From Actinobaculum suis (lineage in GTDB: Bacteria > Actinomycetota > Actinomycetes > Actinomycetales > Actinomycetaceae), in assembly GCF_900102025.1 (NCBI RefSeq), contig NZ_FNAU01000014.1:1-51250 (forward strand): DNA of 51,250 nt. The letters run 5' to 3'. Shown piece after piece: positions 41,151 to 50,386 of the stretch. How positions within the stretch are numbered: position 1 is the stretch's first letter; the number at the start of each line of letters is the position of its first letter. The translations under genes and the position numbers were made by a program. Below the pieces are notes generated by a model. It did not search any database. It worked only from the letters and a program-made list of their open reading frames with translations, and had not been told where the DNA came from.

Positions 41151-41864
41151 TTACCGGCCACGCGGGTAGAAACGCAAGTCGAGGACGTATTGGCGGTGGG
41201 ACTCATCGGGCATTTTGCCAACCCGTTCGCGGTAGCTTCCCACTAGGTCTATGAGTTGTGCTGCTAGTGCGGAGGCTTCTTCTTCGCTCAAGGCAATCCC
41301 GCTGAAAATCTCTAATGATTCGCCGGCACGTGGCGTTTCGGTCTTGCTAGTAGCTGCGCCGGTAACCGGGGTTTGTTCTGTGCCGGAAGTTTCACTTGTA
41401 TCAGGCACGGTTTCTTCATCCGCGCTAGCCGTGGTTTTAGGTGCCGAAGTGTTTTCCATATAGCGGGCATGTTCGCTAGACCGCACGGCTTCTAATTGTG
41501 TAACTACGCGCTGGCCCAGTTCCCGATCGTCAATCTTCCACCCGACCACCGGCGCTATTTCCCACCAGATTTCTCGCCCATCCGCGCCCGGAACATTTGC
41601 TTCGTGAATAAGGCCGGCCTGTTGCAGTTTTTTGATGTGGTACGCCAAAGAGTTAGGTGTGCGGTCCAGATCGGCGGCAAGGTCTTTTTGCCGTTGCGGG
41701 CTGGCAAACATGAGGGACGTCAGAATCGCCATGCGCTGCGGATTTGCCATCACATCCACCTGTTCGGCGCTGAGTTCGTAAATCTCTTCTGGCGTTCCAG
41801 TGCCGCGCACGCCGGCCCCGGCGCCCATGTTCGCTTTCGCACCCGACTCTGCCGTACTGCTCAT
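41151..41864 (-). CDS. ArsR/HTH-type transcriptional regulator
   Basis: 237 residues from ATG 41864 (GGAAG just before it). A winged helix-turn-helix at about 28-95 (MANPQRMAILTSLMFASPQR, then LAADLDRTPNSLAYHIKKLQQ) resembles the HTH_20/ArsR group. Residues 130-180 are a Thr/Ser/Glu-rich insertion (SAPKTTASADEETVPDTSET), then a short helical domain (SEEEASALAAQLIDLVGSY). No metal-binding Cys pattern is seen, so the ligand is unknown. It lies 194 bp downstream of the MFS transporter on the same strand and could control it through the inverted repeat at 43449-43505. Confidence 0.75.
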   Translation of the reverse strand: MSSTAESGAKANMGAGAGVRGTGTPEEIYELSAEQVDVMANPQRMAILTSLMFASPQRQKDLAADLDRTPNSLAYHIKKLQQAGLIHEANVPGADGREIWWEIAPVVGWKIDDRELGQRVVTQLEAVRSSEHARYMENTSAPKTTASADEETVPDTSETSGTEQTPVTGAATSKTETPRAGESLEIFSGIALSEEEASALAAQLIDLVGSYRERVGKMPDESHRQYVLDLRFYPRGR

Positions 41865-42057
41865 GTACTTCCGTTCCTTACCGCAAGTTCGCGTGCGTGC
41901 TTTTCTTCCGGTGCTACTCCTCCGGTACTCGCCAGCATTTTCAATAACGATTTGCCCGCGACTTCGAAACTGCACGCACCAAATTCTTCTCCCGCCCAGG
42001 TTAGCACCAGCTCACGTGGCGGGTATGCGCACAGTTGGTACCCGCGTGCTCTGTACT

Positions 42058-43446
42058 TTAGAGCCGCTCGATGTAGCCTTGCCACTCGTCCGGAAGCGGA
42101 ATCTCCCTTACCTGGCGTGAGGAAATCGCGATCAGCACGCTGAGCGCGAGTAGCGGCCAGAAAATTGCCATGCACACCCACGGCGCGGCATTTTCTAGTA
42201 GCCAACCGCAAATGATCCCGGTAAGCGTATTGGTGAGGTTCATCAGACCGAAAATCGCGTTCACGCGCCCCTGCATTTCCGCGGGCACGATCCCCATAAT
42301 AAAGCCCACCAGGCCCGAATTAACCGCGGGGATCAGAGCCATCGCCAGGCACATGCAAATCAGATATGTGAGCGCAGTTTGGCTAAAGACCAGCGGCAAC
42401 ATAAATAGTGCCATACAGCCCATGGTCACTATCAAAAGCTGGCCGGTTTTAATCTTGTTTACGAGTTTTCCCGCCACTACGGCTCCCAAAATAGAGACGA
42501 CGCCGGTAGCAGCTTGGATCATGCCCAAATGGACAGAGCTAATACCGCCGGCCACCAGGTACAAGTTCATGCCCGTAGAAATCCCGGCAAAACCTAGATT
42601 GATAACCAAGGCGGCAATAAAGATTTGGCGCACAACCCCGTGTTGGCCCAAGAATGCGAAGCCAGCTTTTATATCAGCACCCAAAGATGCTGCTTTCGGG
42701 GCCGCGTCTGCGTGGTTTGTAAGGTTGGCGTGGTTTGTTTGGTTTGGGTGTGGCCGCAGATCGGTGCGGATCATGAGAGCCGCGCCAACCAGAATGAAAT
42801 AGCACAGAGCGGGCACAAAGAATGGCAACCAGTCGCGGAGCACATACAGGAAACCGCCGAGCGGTGAACCCAAGATGCTAATGGCCCCATCGCGTCCCTG
42901 GTTATTCGCCTGGGCTTGCGCAAATTGCGAGACCGGCACGATCGAACGCAAGGCGGCGTTCGTAGCCTGCCCAAATAGACCGCCCGTTACCGAAGAGCCC
43001 GCACATATCAGCAACAATACGGGGTACGTCATATGTCCGGTGAGCAAGAGGAAACCGGCTACCATCCACAGCGCCCCCGAAATAGCTCCGTACAGGATCA
43101 TTGCCCGGCGGCGATCCATTCGGTCCACTATGGCCCCGCCAACCACACCCACCAGGATCATGGTAAGCCCCATCACGGTGCCTATTAGTCCGGCCGTGGT
43201 CGTGGACCCGGTAAGTGCGTAGGCCACGAAGGTCATCGCTAAGCTCCGTACGGAAATTCCCAGCTGAGAGCTGGTATCCCCCAAGAACCACCACCGGTAA
43301 TCGCGGTTCTGCCACAGTTTTGCCGGTGGTGGCGGCGCTGCCTGCGGTGGCGTAGCGTCCCGCGATGCCGGAGCGTCCTGCGGTGGCGGAGCTGCCTGCG
43401 GTGATGGACCGGCCTGCGGTGATGAATGTTTCTTCTCTGTTTCCAT
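42058..43446 (-). CDS. MFS transporter
   Basis: 462 residues, 12 predicted membrane spans; residues 5-45 are a Pro/Ala-rich cytoplasmic head with PQAAPPPQ-type repeats. The first loop has VGGAIVDRMDRRRAMILYGA, the usual major-facilitator signature, and the layout resembles the EntS/macrolide-efflux group of exporters. Substrate unknown. ATG 43446 or GTG 43452; both lie at the edge of the 23-bp inverted repeat, so the repeat forms the whole 5' leader next to the start. Confidence 0.85.
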   Translation of the reverse strand: METEKKHSSPQAGPSPQAAPPPQDAPASRDATPPQAAPPPPAKLWQNRDYRWWFLGDTSSQLGISVRSLAMTFVAYALTGSTTTAGLIGTVMGLTMILVGVVGGAIVDRMDRRRAMILYGAISGALWMVAGFLLLTGHMTYPVLLLICAGSSVTGGLFGQATNAALRSIVPVSQFAQAQANNQGRDGAISILGSPLGGFLYVLRDWLPFFVPALCYFILVGAALMIRTDLRPHPNQTNHANLTNHADAAPKAASLGADIKAGFAFLGQHGVVRQIFIAALVINLGFAGISTGMNLYLVAGGISSVHLGMIQAATGVVSILGAVVAGKLVNKIKTGQLLIVTMGCMALFMLPLVFSQTALTYLICMCLAMALIPAVNSGLVGFIMGIVPAEMQGRVNAIFGLMNLTNTLTGIICGWLLENAAPWVCMAIFWPLLALSVLIAISSRQVREIPLPDEWQGYIERL

Positions 43447-43448
43447 AC

Positions 43449-43505
43449 CCACAGACTATTACCCCAAAAGATTTAGAACAACTCTTTTGGGGTAATAGTC
43501 TGTGG
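43449..43505. promoter_or_regulatory. 23-bp perfect inverted repeat before the MFS gene
   Basis: The arm 43449-43471 (CCACAGACTATTACCCCAAA and AGA) and its exact complement 43483-43505 are separated by 11 bp. It ends 2 bp before the ATG at 43446. In RNA it would be a very stable hairpin next to the start; in DNA it is a large operator. No T-run follows, so it is not a typical terminator. Confidence 0.8.
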
Positions 43506-43675
43506 TGCAACGCGCCTCGATTTTCATGTATATTTACGCGCCTGAGAACTACATCTTCTTCGCAGCCACGCTGTGTTCACAACTACATCGCGCGCAGCCG
43601 CAGCGTGCGGTTTTAGAACCTGCGCATTTTTGGCGAGCGCCGATTCGCGTTCATCCCGCGAGCGCGTATTCGGGG

Positions 43676-45001
43676 TTATTCGGCGAGCACAGTGATGTCA
43701 GCGCCCAGGTCGAGTAGTTTGCCTACGAAGTTTTCGTAGCCGCGGTCGATCACGTCTACCCCGGATACTCGTGATTCCCCTTCGGCGGCTAGTGCCGCGA
43801 TCAGGTGGGAGAAGCCGCCGCGTAGATCCGGTACGTGAATATCGGCACCGCGGAGCGGGGTGGGGCCTTGGATAACTGCGGAATGGTAGAAGTTGCGTTG
43901 CCCGAAGCGGCATTCGTGCCCGCCTAAGCATTCGCGATATGTCTGAATATTGGCGCCCATTTCCCGCAGTGCCTGGGTGAAACCGAATCGGTTCTCGTAC
44001 ACGGTTTCATGCACAATGGAAAGCCCGTTGGACTGGGTTAGGGCCACGACCAAAGGTTGTTGCCAGTCCGTCATAAATCCGGGGTGTACGTCGGTTTCCA
44101 CGAGGATGGCGTTCAGGTCTCCGCCCGGATGCCAGAAGCGGATTCCGTCGTCGCGCACGTCAAACTTGCCGCCGGCTTTCCGGAAAGTGTTGAGGAAGGA
44201 AACCATGGGTTGCTGCTGGGCGCCGCGCACAAAAATATCTCCGTGCGTAGCCAAAGCGGCCGAGGCCCACGAACCTGCCTCAATCCGGTCTGGAAGGGCC
44301 GTGTGGTGGAAACCGTGCAGTTCTTTCACGCCCTCGATGCGAATCGTGCGATCCGTATCGAGGGAGATCACGGCCCCCATTTTTTGGAGCACGTTAATTA
44401 GGTCTTCGATTTCCGGTTCTACGGCCGCGTTGGAAAGTACCGTAATGCCGTCTGCCATAACTGCGGTGAGCAGAGTTTGTTCCGTTGCGCCCACGGAAGG
44501 ATAGGGCAAGCGGACGGGTTTGGCCGTTAGCCCCTTGGGTGCTACCAAGTGCATACCGGCAGCTTCCTGCACGCGCTTTGCTCCGAATTCTTCGAGTACG
44601 CGCAAATGGAAATCAACCGGGCGGGCTCCAATATGGCAGCCGCCCAGATCCGGGATAAATGCTTCGCCCAATGCATGTAGCAAAGGCCCGGCAAATAGGA
44701 TCGGAATGCGCGAAGAACCAGCTAGGGCATTTACTTCTAGCGGGTTTTCCGGCAGGTGGATCTCTCCCGGGGTGATGGTGACGGTCCCTTCTTCGGGCTG
44801 GTAATCAACTTCCACTCCGTGCAGGCGGAGCAGGTCAGAGACCACTTCCACGTCGCGGATTTGCGGCACGTTCCGCAGCACTGAGGTTTCCCTCGTGAGG
44901 AGCGCAGCCACCATGGCTTTCGAGACGAAATTCTTCGCGCCTCTTACATGAACCTCACCCGAAAGTGGGTGCCCACCATCAACAAGGAGTTTAGAAACCA
45001 T
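43676..45001 (-). CDS. murA: UDP-N-acetylglucosamine 1-carboxyvinyltransferase
   Basis: 441 residues from ATG 45001 (GAAGGGA before it). First committed step of peptidoglycan synthesis. The catalytic cysteine lies in LGGCHIGARPVDFHL, the site fosfomycin attacks, and it is present. RGAKNFVSKAMVAALL replaces the more common GAKNAALP, as in other actinobacterial copies. Conserved C-terminus VIDRGYENFVGKLLDLGADI. Single gene. Confidence 0.96.
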   Translation of the reverse strand: MVSKLLVDGGHPLSGEVHVRGAKNFVSKAMVAALLTRETSVLRNVPQIRDVEVVSDLLRLHGVEVDYQPEEGTVTITPGEIHLPENPLEVNALAGSSRIPILFAGPLLHALGEAFIPDLGGCHIGARPVDFHLRVLEEFGAKRVQEAAGMHLVAPKGLTAKPVRLPYPSVGATEQTLLTAVMADGITVLSNAAVEPEIEDLINVLQKMGAVISLDTDRTIRIEGVKELHGFHHTALPDRIEAGSWASAALATHGDIFVRGAQQQPMVSFLNTFRKAGGKFDVRDDGIRFWHPGGDLNAILVETDVHPGFMTDWQQPLVVALTQSNGLSIVHETVYENRFGFTQALREMGANIQTYRECLGGHECRFGQRNFYHSAVIQGPTPLRGADIHVPDLRGGFSHLIAALAAEGESRVSGVDVIDRGYENFVGKLLDLGADITVLAE

Positions 45002-45142
45002 AACTTTCCCTTCAGGTTCGGCGCCTACCGCGCTCACCAGTCTACCGGTCCGGCCTGCCTCCGGTTACTATCCAAAAACCGGCCCGGCATAAAGCTCCCA
45101 ATAACATTGGCAACTCTAGCCGAGCCGGCACCAAATCGCGCC

Positions 45143-45181
45143 TATAGCCGCGCGTAGCCACTTATAGCCGCGCGTGGCCAC
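45143..45181. repeat. 20-bp tandem duplication after leuD
   Basis: TATAGCCGCGCGTAGCCAC (45143-45161) and the copy at 45163-45181 with one change. It ends at the leuD stop. Confidence 0.85.
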
Positions 45182-45865
45182 CTACCCGAGCGGTACTTCC
45201 GCGCCGAGCGGGCCTTCCCGGGTGGGCATATCTGCTTCCCGAGCCGAACTAACCGGTGCTGCCGGCAAATGCCTTTGCGGTAGCGTACGGGGTTTGTAAC
45301 TCGGCCGGCGCTCCTCGTATTCCCGAATCAGATCGGCATCACGCAAAGTTAGCGCAATATCATCCAGGCCTTCTTGCAAACGCCACCGGGTATAGTCGTC
45401 GATTTCAAAGGAATCCGTGAAATCACCGCAGGTCACCGTTTTTTCTTCCAGGTTCACGGTGATTTCAATTCCGGGCTGGGATTCGAGCAGCTGCCACAAA
45501 GTTTCCGCGCACGCATCGGAAATAACCCCGGCAACCAGGCCTTGCTTGCCCATATTGCCGCGGAAAATATCGCCAAAGCGCGGGGCGAGCACAGCTTTGA
45601 AGCCCCAATCGCGCAAACCCCACACCGCGTGTTCACGTGAAGAACCGGTACCAAAATCCCGGCCGGCTACCAGCACCGAACCGTGCTTATAGGCCTCTTG
45701 GTTCAAAACGAATTCCGGATCGCGCCGCCGCACCGCAAACAGCGCATCCTCATAACCAGTTTTCGTGATTCGCTTTAGATAGGCCGCGGGCAAAATCTGG
45801 TCGGTATCCACCGCAGTTTCTCGCAGGGGCACCCCGATCCCGGTATGTACACTAAATTTTTCCAT
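45182..45865 (-). CDS. leuD: 3-isopropylmalate dehydratase small subunit
   Basis: 227 residues. Pairs with LeuC to isomerise isopropylmalate in leucine synthesis. [29 protein letters not shown] at the start is the family signature in two parts, and [14 protein letters not shown] is the substrate-binding loop. The last 30 residues, Pro/Arg-rich, extend beyond the normal end. 42 nt after leuC, same operon. Confidence 0.97.
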   Translation of the reverse strand: MEKFSVHTGIGVPLRETAVDTDQILPAAYLKRITKTGYEDALFAVRRRDPEFVLNQEAYKHGSVLVAGRDFGTGSSREHAVWGLRDWGFKAVLAPRFGDIFRGNMGKQGLVAGVISDACAETLWQLLESQPGIEITVNLEEKTVTCGDFTDSFEIDDYTRWRLQEGLDDIALTLRDADLIREYEERRPSYKPRTLPQRHLPAAPVSSAREADMPTREGPLGAEVPLG

Positions 45866-45907
45866 AACGTCTTCCGTTTCCCTTCCTGCTCTCGCTACCG
45901 CGCCTTC

Positions 45908-47308
45908 TTACAGATCGTTCGGGTGGGAGAAGTGCCCGGTTACCGCCGTCGCCGCTGCTACCAGCGGAGAGACCAGGTGGGTGCGCCCGCCCGGGCCTTG
46001 CCGGCCCCGGAAATTACGGTTTGAAGTAGAAGCGCAACGCTCCCCAGCAGTGAGCTTATCCGGGTTCATACCCAAACACATGGAGCATCCGGCATTGCGG
46101 AACTCGGCCCCAAACTCGGCGAAAATATCGGCCAAGCCTTCCGCTTCTGCCTGCATCCGCACCCGCGCCGAAGCCGGCACCACCATCACCCGCATACCCG
46201 GTTTCTTGTGGCGGCCTTTCCACACTTTGGCAACCGTGCGCAGATCTTCAATCCGCCCGTTCGTGCACGAACCAATAAACACGGTATCGACCGGAATATC
46301 GCGAATCTTGGTACCCGGTTGCAGGCCCATATAGTCCAGTGCTTCTTCGGCGGCTTCGCGAGCTTGCGGATCCGCCATTGCTTCCGGATCTGGTACAGAC
46401 GCCGAAATCGGCACGCCCTGGCCCGGATTAGTACCCCAGGTGACCACCGGTTCCAGTTCGCTAGCGTCAAGATCCACCACGGTATCGAAAACGGCATCCG
46501 CATCGGTGTGCAAGGTCTTCCAGTAGGCTACGGCCGCATCCCAATCTTCGCCTTGCGGAGCGTGCGGGCGGCCGCGCAGATAATCGAAAGTGATCTGGTC
46601 GGGGGCGATCATGCCGGCACGGGCACCTGCTTCGATCGACATATTGCAGATCGTCATCCGCGCTTCCATAGACAGTTTGCGAATCGCTTCCCCGCGATAC
46701 TCAATAATGTGGCCTTGTGCCCCATTGGTACCGATCTTGGCAATGATCGCCAAAATAATATCTTTCGAAGTGGTGCCGGGCCGCAACTCACCATGAATAT
46801 TGATCGCCATAGTTTTGAAAGGCGCGAGTGGAAGCGTTTGCGTAGCCATCACGTGCTCAACTTCCGAAGTGCCAATCCCAATCCCAATGGAACCGAAGGC
46901 GCCGTGGGTGGAAGTATGCGAATCACCGCAAACTACCGTCATCCCCGGTTGGGTGAGCCCAAGTTGCGGGCCCACCGCGTGCACGATCCCCTGTTCGGCA
47001 CTGCCGAGCGAATACAGCGGCACCCCAAATTCTTCGCAGTTGCGGCGCAAGGCCTCAACCTGTTTACGGGAGGTTACCTCCTGGATCGGCCGGTCAATAT
47101 CTACCGTGGGCACATTGTGATCCTCGGTAGCAACCGTCAAATCCGGCCGGCGGAGCTGGCGGCCAGCCAACCGCAATCCCTCAAACGATTGCGGGCTCGT
47201 AACCTCGTGGATCATGTGCAAGTCAATGTAAAGGAGATCCGGAGCACCGTTCTCTCCTTTTTTGACAACGTGCGCATCCCATACCTTCTCGGCGAGCGTT
47301 TTCGACAT
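45908..47308 (-). CDS. leuC: 3-isopropylmalate dehydratase large subunit
   Basis: 466 residues from ATG 47308 (AAAGGAGGG before it). Fe-S cluster cysteines in [13 protein letters not shown] and [30 protein letters not shown] and [10 protein letters not shown] are further aconitase-family motifs. Divergent from the IclR regulator with a 191-bp spacer. Confidence 0.98.
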   Translation of the reverse strand: MSKTLAEKVWDAHVVKKGENGAPDLLYIDLHMIHEVTSPQSFEGLRLAGRQLRRPDLTVATEDHNVPTVDIDRPIQEVTSRKQVEALRRNCEEFGVPLYSLGSAEQGIVHAVGPQLGLTQPGMTVVCGDSHTSTHGAFGSIGIGIGTSEVEHVMATQTLPLAPFKTMAINIHGELRPGTTSKDIILAIIAKIGTNGAQGHIIEYRGEAIRKLSMEARMTICNMSIEAGARAGMIAPDQITFDYLRGRPHAPQGEDWDAAVAYWKTLHTDADAVFDTVVDLDASELEPVVTWGTNPGQGVPISASVPDPEAMADPQAREAAEEALDYMGLQPGTKIRDIPVDTVFIGSCTNGRIEDLRTVAKVWKGRHKKPGMRVMVVPASARVRMQAEAEGLADIFAEFGAEFRNAGCSMCLGMNPDKLTAGERCASTSNRNFRGRQGPGGRTHLVSPLVAAATAVTGHFSHPNDL

Positions 47309-47353
47309 TAGGATCCCTCCTTTACTTTGCTTCCACCAACGGTTTTTCACCGA

Positions 47354-47404
47354 CCAAGTTTTATAACAACCAAGGCTTTATAAAACCCAAGGCTTTATAA
47401 GAAC
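47354..47404. repeat. 17-bp degenerate tandem repeat upstream of leuC
   Basis: Three units with CCAAGGCTTTATAA as core (near 47354, 47370 and 47387); the exact 13-mer CAAGGCTTTATAA is at 47371-47383 and 47388-47400. TTTATAA here may also serve as promoter sequence. Confidence 0.8.
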
Positions 47405-47467
47405 CAGGCCGCGTTCCGATGTCGCTTTGCCTCGCATAGCGGTCCACATCACTTCACACCTTCCTTG

Positions 47468-47486
47468 CATCTCACTTCGTGAGATG
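47468..47486. promoter_or_regulatory. 8-bp inverted repeat at the regulator start
   Basis: CATCTCAC-TTC-GTGAGATG, a perfect inverted repeat 13 bp before ATG 47500 and next to the GGGAG ribosome site. It may be an operator for autoregulation or a small hairpin that limits translation. Confidence 0.5.
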
Positions 47487-47499
47487 GGAGTATCAAGTT

Positions 47500-48258
47500 A
47501 TGGACACCAAGAAGGATAGCGCAAAGAAGCCGGCAGAGGGTAGCGGGGTTGGCGTACTCGACAAAGCTTCCGCCGTGCTCGACGCTTTGGAAGCCGGCCC
47601 GCAAACTCTGGCCAGCCTAGTTTCTACTACCGGCCTGGCGCGTCCCACCGCTCACCGCCTCGCGGTAGCTTTGGAGTTCCACCGATTTGTGGCCCGCGAT
47701 ATGCAAGGCCGGTTCGTACTCGGCCCGCGCCTTTCCGAACTATCTTCCGCGGCCGGCGAGGATCGCCTGCTTAGCGCCGCCCACCCGATGCTCGTAGCTT
47801 TGCGCGACCATACGGGTGAATCTGCCCAGCTTTTCCGCCGCCAAGGCGAACAGCGAGTATGTGTTGCGGCAGCGGAACGAGAAATGGGTTTGCGTGATTC
47901 CATCCCGGTAGGTGCGGTACTGTCCATGAAAGCCGGTTCTGCCGCGCAGGTGTTGCTCGCCTGGGAAGAACCGGATCGTTTGCACCGAGGTTTGCATGGT
48001 GCTTCCTTTACCGCCACGAACCTTTCTGCGGTACGACGCCGGGGCTGGGCCCAATCCATAGGTGAACGCGAGGCCGGAGTGGCCTCTATTTCCGCACCCG
48101 TACGCGGCCCTTCCGGCCGCGTGATTGCCGCGGTGTCTATTTCCGGGCCGCTCGAACGCATGGGCCGCCAACCGGGCCGCTTGCATGCCACGGCGGTATG
48201 TGCGGCAGCAAAACGGCTCACCGATGTACTCCAGCACACCGAAGGGCTCGACGAATAA
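47500..48258 (+). CDS. IclR family regulator, LtbR-like
   Basis: 252 residues from ATG 47500 (GGGAG nine bases before it). An N-terminal winged helix (VLDKASAVLDALEAGPQTLA, then LARPTAHRLAVALEFHRFV) and a C-terminal effector domain (GESAQLFRRQGEQRVCVAAA, then SISAPVRGPSGRVIAAVSIS). In corynebacteria and mycobacteria the IclR gene divergent from leuCD is LtbR, which represses leucine (and tryptophan) genes; in streptomycetes it is NdgR. The same role is inferred here. Confidence 0.88.
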   Translation: MDTKKDSAKKPAEGSGVGVLDKASAVLDALEAGPQTLASLVSTTGLARPTAHRLAVALEFHRFVARDMQGRFVLGPRLSELSSAAGEDRLLSAAHPMLVALRDHTGESAQLFRRQGEQRVCVAAAEREMGLRDSIPVGAVLSMKAGSAAQVLLAWEEPDRLHRGLHGASFTATNLSAVRRRGWAQSIGEREAGVASISAPVRGPSGRVIAAVSISGPLERMGRQPGRLHATAVCAAAKRLTDVLQHTEGLDE

Positions 48259-48292
48259 CTCCCCCGCGGCGCTGCTTATTGCGCACTCAGTT

Positions 48293-49600
48293 TTACTCAG
48301 TGCCGCGCAAAGCTGCCCGATATTCGGCTTCGGTAAGGCGGGTTACTAGCTCCCAGTTTTCGCGCGGCTCAGTAGTGGCGTTGTGGTGTGCGATGCGGCC
48401 CCGTAGCTCATCGTCCAGCAGGAGGCGGGCGAGCTGGGCGGCAACGTCCTGATCACTCTCCCCCAACAAACCCGAAACTTCGTTTTCCAAAAAATCATCG
48501 GCACCCGTATTGGTGGGGCACACTACCGGTAACCCTGCCGCGCGCGCTTCCAAAGTGGCAATTCCAAAAGATTCCAACCGTGACGAGGAAAGATAAATAT
48601 CGGCCTGCGCGTAGGCCTGCATAAGCTCGGCGCGCGAAGCCCGGCCCGGCAACCGCACCCATTTGGCGGCCCGATGCGAGCGAATCCACCGCTCTAATTC
48701 CCAACGTTGCGGACCTTCCCCATAAATAGTGAGCGTGGCATCCAAACCCGAAATTTCCCGCGCCGCTTTCACTATTTCTAACATTTCCAAGGTGCGTTTG
48801 CGCGGGGCCAAGCGGCGCGCCGAAATAATCCGCAACCGGCGCTGTTCGCGGAGCAGTTTCGCTTGCTCTGGTGCCGTTTCCGTTTCCGGTGCCAGTTCTG
48901 GTGTTGATGCCGGTTCTGGTGCCTGCGGCGTTTCCTGTGCTGATGCTGATTCCGGTTCTGGTGCCTGCGTTGATCTCGATTCCGGTGCCGGTTCTGGTGT
49001 TGACGTCGATGCCGATTCTGATGCCGGTTCGCTAGCGCGGGTTGCAAGGCGCCAACTGGCTACTTGCCGCCAATCACGTAGCGAGACCCCATTCGGAATA
49101 ACCGCTACTTCCCCTTTTTGCCCCACCACCTGTTTAACTTCCCGGGCCACTAATTGCGAAGGCGCCGCATGGCGAATCGTTGGGCCGGTAATCGGCCGAA
49201 CGAAGGGAATATACGGCCACACCGTGGGTTTGAGTACGGAATGCCAAGTTACCAGCGCGGGTAGGGTGTGCAGTTTGGCCAGCAAGAGGGCGTGCCAGGC
49301 GAAGGGTGATACGAGGCCGGTGTTGATGTGTACGACGTCGGCCCCCTGCAAAGCAGCAAGTAACTGCCTCCCACAAAACGGGTTGATGGGAATACCCCCA
49401 AAAATTGGGGTGGCGAGCCGCAACACGCGAATACCTTCCACTACGTCATGAGAATAGCCGCCCCCACGCTGTGCCGGGGTGGCAGTAATGACGAGCACTT
49501 GGTGCCCGTTGTTCTGCAGTGCAAGAGCAAGGTCGCGCACCTGCGACTCAATGCCGCCCAACCGCGGCATGAAACAATCAGAAACAAGGGCAATACGCAC
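48293..49600 (-). CDS. GT4-family glycosyltransferase with a linker insertion
   Basis: 435 residues. GT-B fold: N-terminal domain with MPRLGGIESQVRDLA (acceptor-side loop) and C-terminal domain with SARRLAPRKRTLEMLE, YGEGPQRWELE and the donor-binding ESFGIATLEARAAGLPVV. The product is likely a surface glycan or glycolipid; substrates unknown. Residues about 188-245, at the hinge between domains, are a Glu/Pro/Ala/Ser-rich insertion (EPASESASTSTPEPAPESRS) coded by short DNA repeats at about 48900-49030. It reads convergent with the IclR gene. Confidence 0.88.
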   Translation of the reverse strand: MRIALVSDCFMPRLGGIESQVRDLALALQNNGHQVLVITATPAQRGGGYSHDVVEGIRVLRLATPIFGGIPINPFCGRQLLAALQGADVVHINTGLVSPFAWHALLLAKLHTLPALVTWHSVLKPTVWPYIPFVRPITGPTIRHAAPSQLVAREVKQVVGQKGEVAVIPNGVSLRDWRQVASWRLATRASEPASESASTSTPEPAPESRSTQAPEPESASAQETPQAPEPASTPELAPETETAPEQAKLLREQRRLRIISARRLAPRKRTLEMLEIVKAAREISGLDATLTIYGEGPQRWELERWIRSHRAAKWVRLPGRASRAELMQAYAQADIYLSSSRLESFGIATLEARAAGLPVVCPTNTGADDFLENEVSGLLGESDQDVAAQLARLLLDDELRGRIAHHNATTEPRENWELVTRLTEAEYRAALRGTE

Positions 49601-49734
49601 CTAGCTAGTATGGCAGAGCTAACCGCTTCCTTCCAAAGTGCTAGCCCGTGGCGTGTAAAAAACGCTTTCCGCAAATCGCAGCGAATACTACTAGCACCGC
49701 ATCTGTGTACCTCGGTGGGCGGCTGGTTCTTTAA

Positions 49735-49775
49735 CAGAAAAGCCCTCTTAGCTTCAGGTGCGTGCTGAGAGGGCT
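49735..49775 (-). terminator. Terminator of the 151-residue gene
   Basis: AGCCCTCTTAGC (49741-49752) and GCTGAGAGGGCT (49764-49775) form a 12-bp stem with one mismatch; the minus strand continues TTTCTGTT. Confidence 0.75.
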
Positions 49776-49806
49776 CTGGGTGTAAATGCAAGATGCTCCC
49801 CATGCA

Positions 49807-50262
49807 CTATGCAGTGGTTAGAGAATCAAAAAATAGCTGGTTAACTGTATAGAAATCTGACCACCAGGTACCGCTAGCTTCATCACGAGCATGATCAAGC
49901 AGGTTAGTCACAGCATCGTAATGTTCAGACTGCGGATAGTATATGCACAGCGCATCTACGGTTTGCCCGCTGTCGTCTATAGTGAATGTTTCTTGCCTCC
50001 ATTCCCCGTTAAAACGACGCCGCAAACCTTCACCTAAAAACAACATGTACTCATATTTGAGCTGATCGTCAAAAGTATAGCCATGGTTGAGGAAAAAAGA
50101 TTCACACCTATCCAGCGACTCTTTTGACCACGGATCATTTTCGACAACGCCTTGAATTCGATCAGCAAAATGACCGGATGAAATAAATTCCCTGGCCTGA
50201 CTGGCTATAACGGTAACGTCATTCATCTGGTCAGATGCCATACCTTTCCGACTTTTTTGCAC
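49807..50262 (-). CDS. Unrecognised small acidic protein
   Basis: Up to 151 residues; the start may be at 50262 or the Met at 50241. Acidic, soluble, with aromatic clusters (DQLKYEYMLFLGEGLRRRFN, GTWWSDFYTVNQLFFDSL) and no membrane segment. No family recognised. A small, lone, acidic gene beside IS DNA has the shape of immunity proteins, but there is no toxin gene beside it. Codon use is visibly richer in A/T than in the neighbouring housekeeping genes, consistent with transfer. Own terminator at 49735-49775. Confidence 0.6.
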   Translation of the reverse strand: MQKSRKGMASDQMNDVTVIASQAREFISSGHFADRIQGVVENDPWSKESLDRCESFFLNHGYTFDDQLKYEYMLFLGEGLRRRFNGEWRQETFTIDDSGQTVDALCIYYPQSEHYDAVTNLLDHARDEASGTWWSDFYTVNQLFFDSLTTA

Positions 50263-50386
50263 TTGAGTTTCGGATAATTCGGGAACGCAGTATTGTAAAC
50301 CGTCCTCAGTGCTTCACAGGCAGGTTTGGACGATAGACCCCTTTACTTCCTTTCGTCATGCCAGAAAAATCTGGTGGGTTCGCGAC

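Noticed and set aside
46208-47311. 367-codon open frame on the plus strand
   Set aside because: It lies wholly antisense to leuC, a certain gene, and its residue make-up (His, Arg and Ile in excess) is that of a shadow frame.
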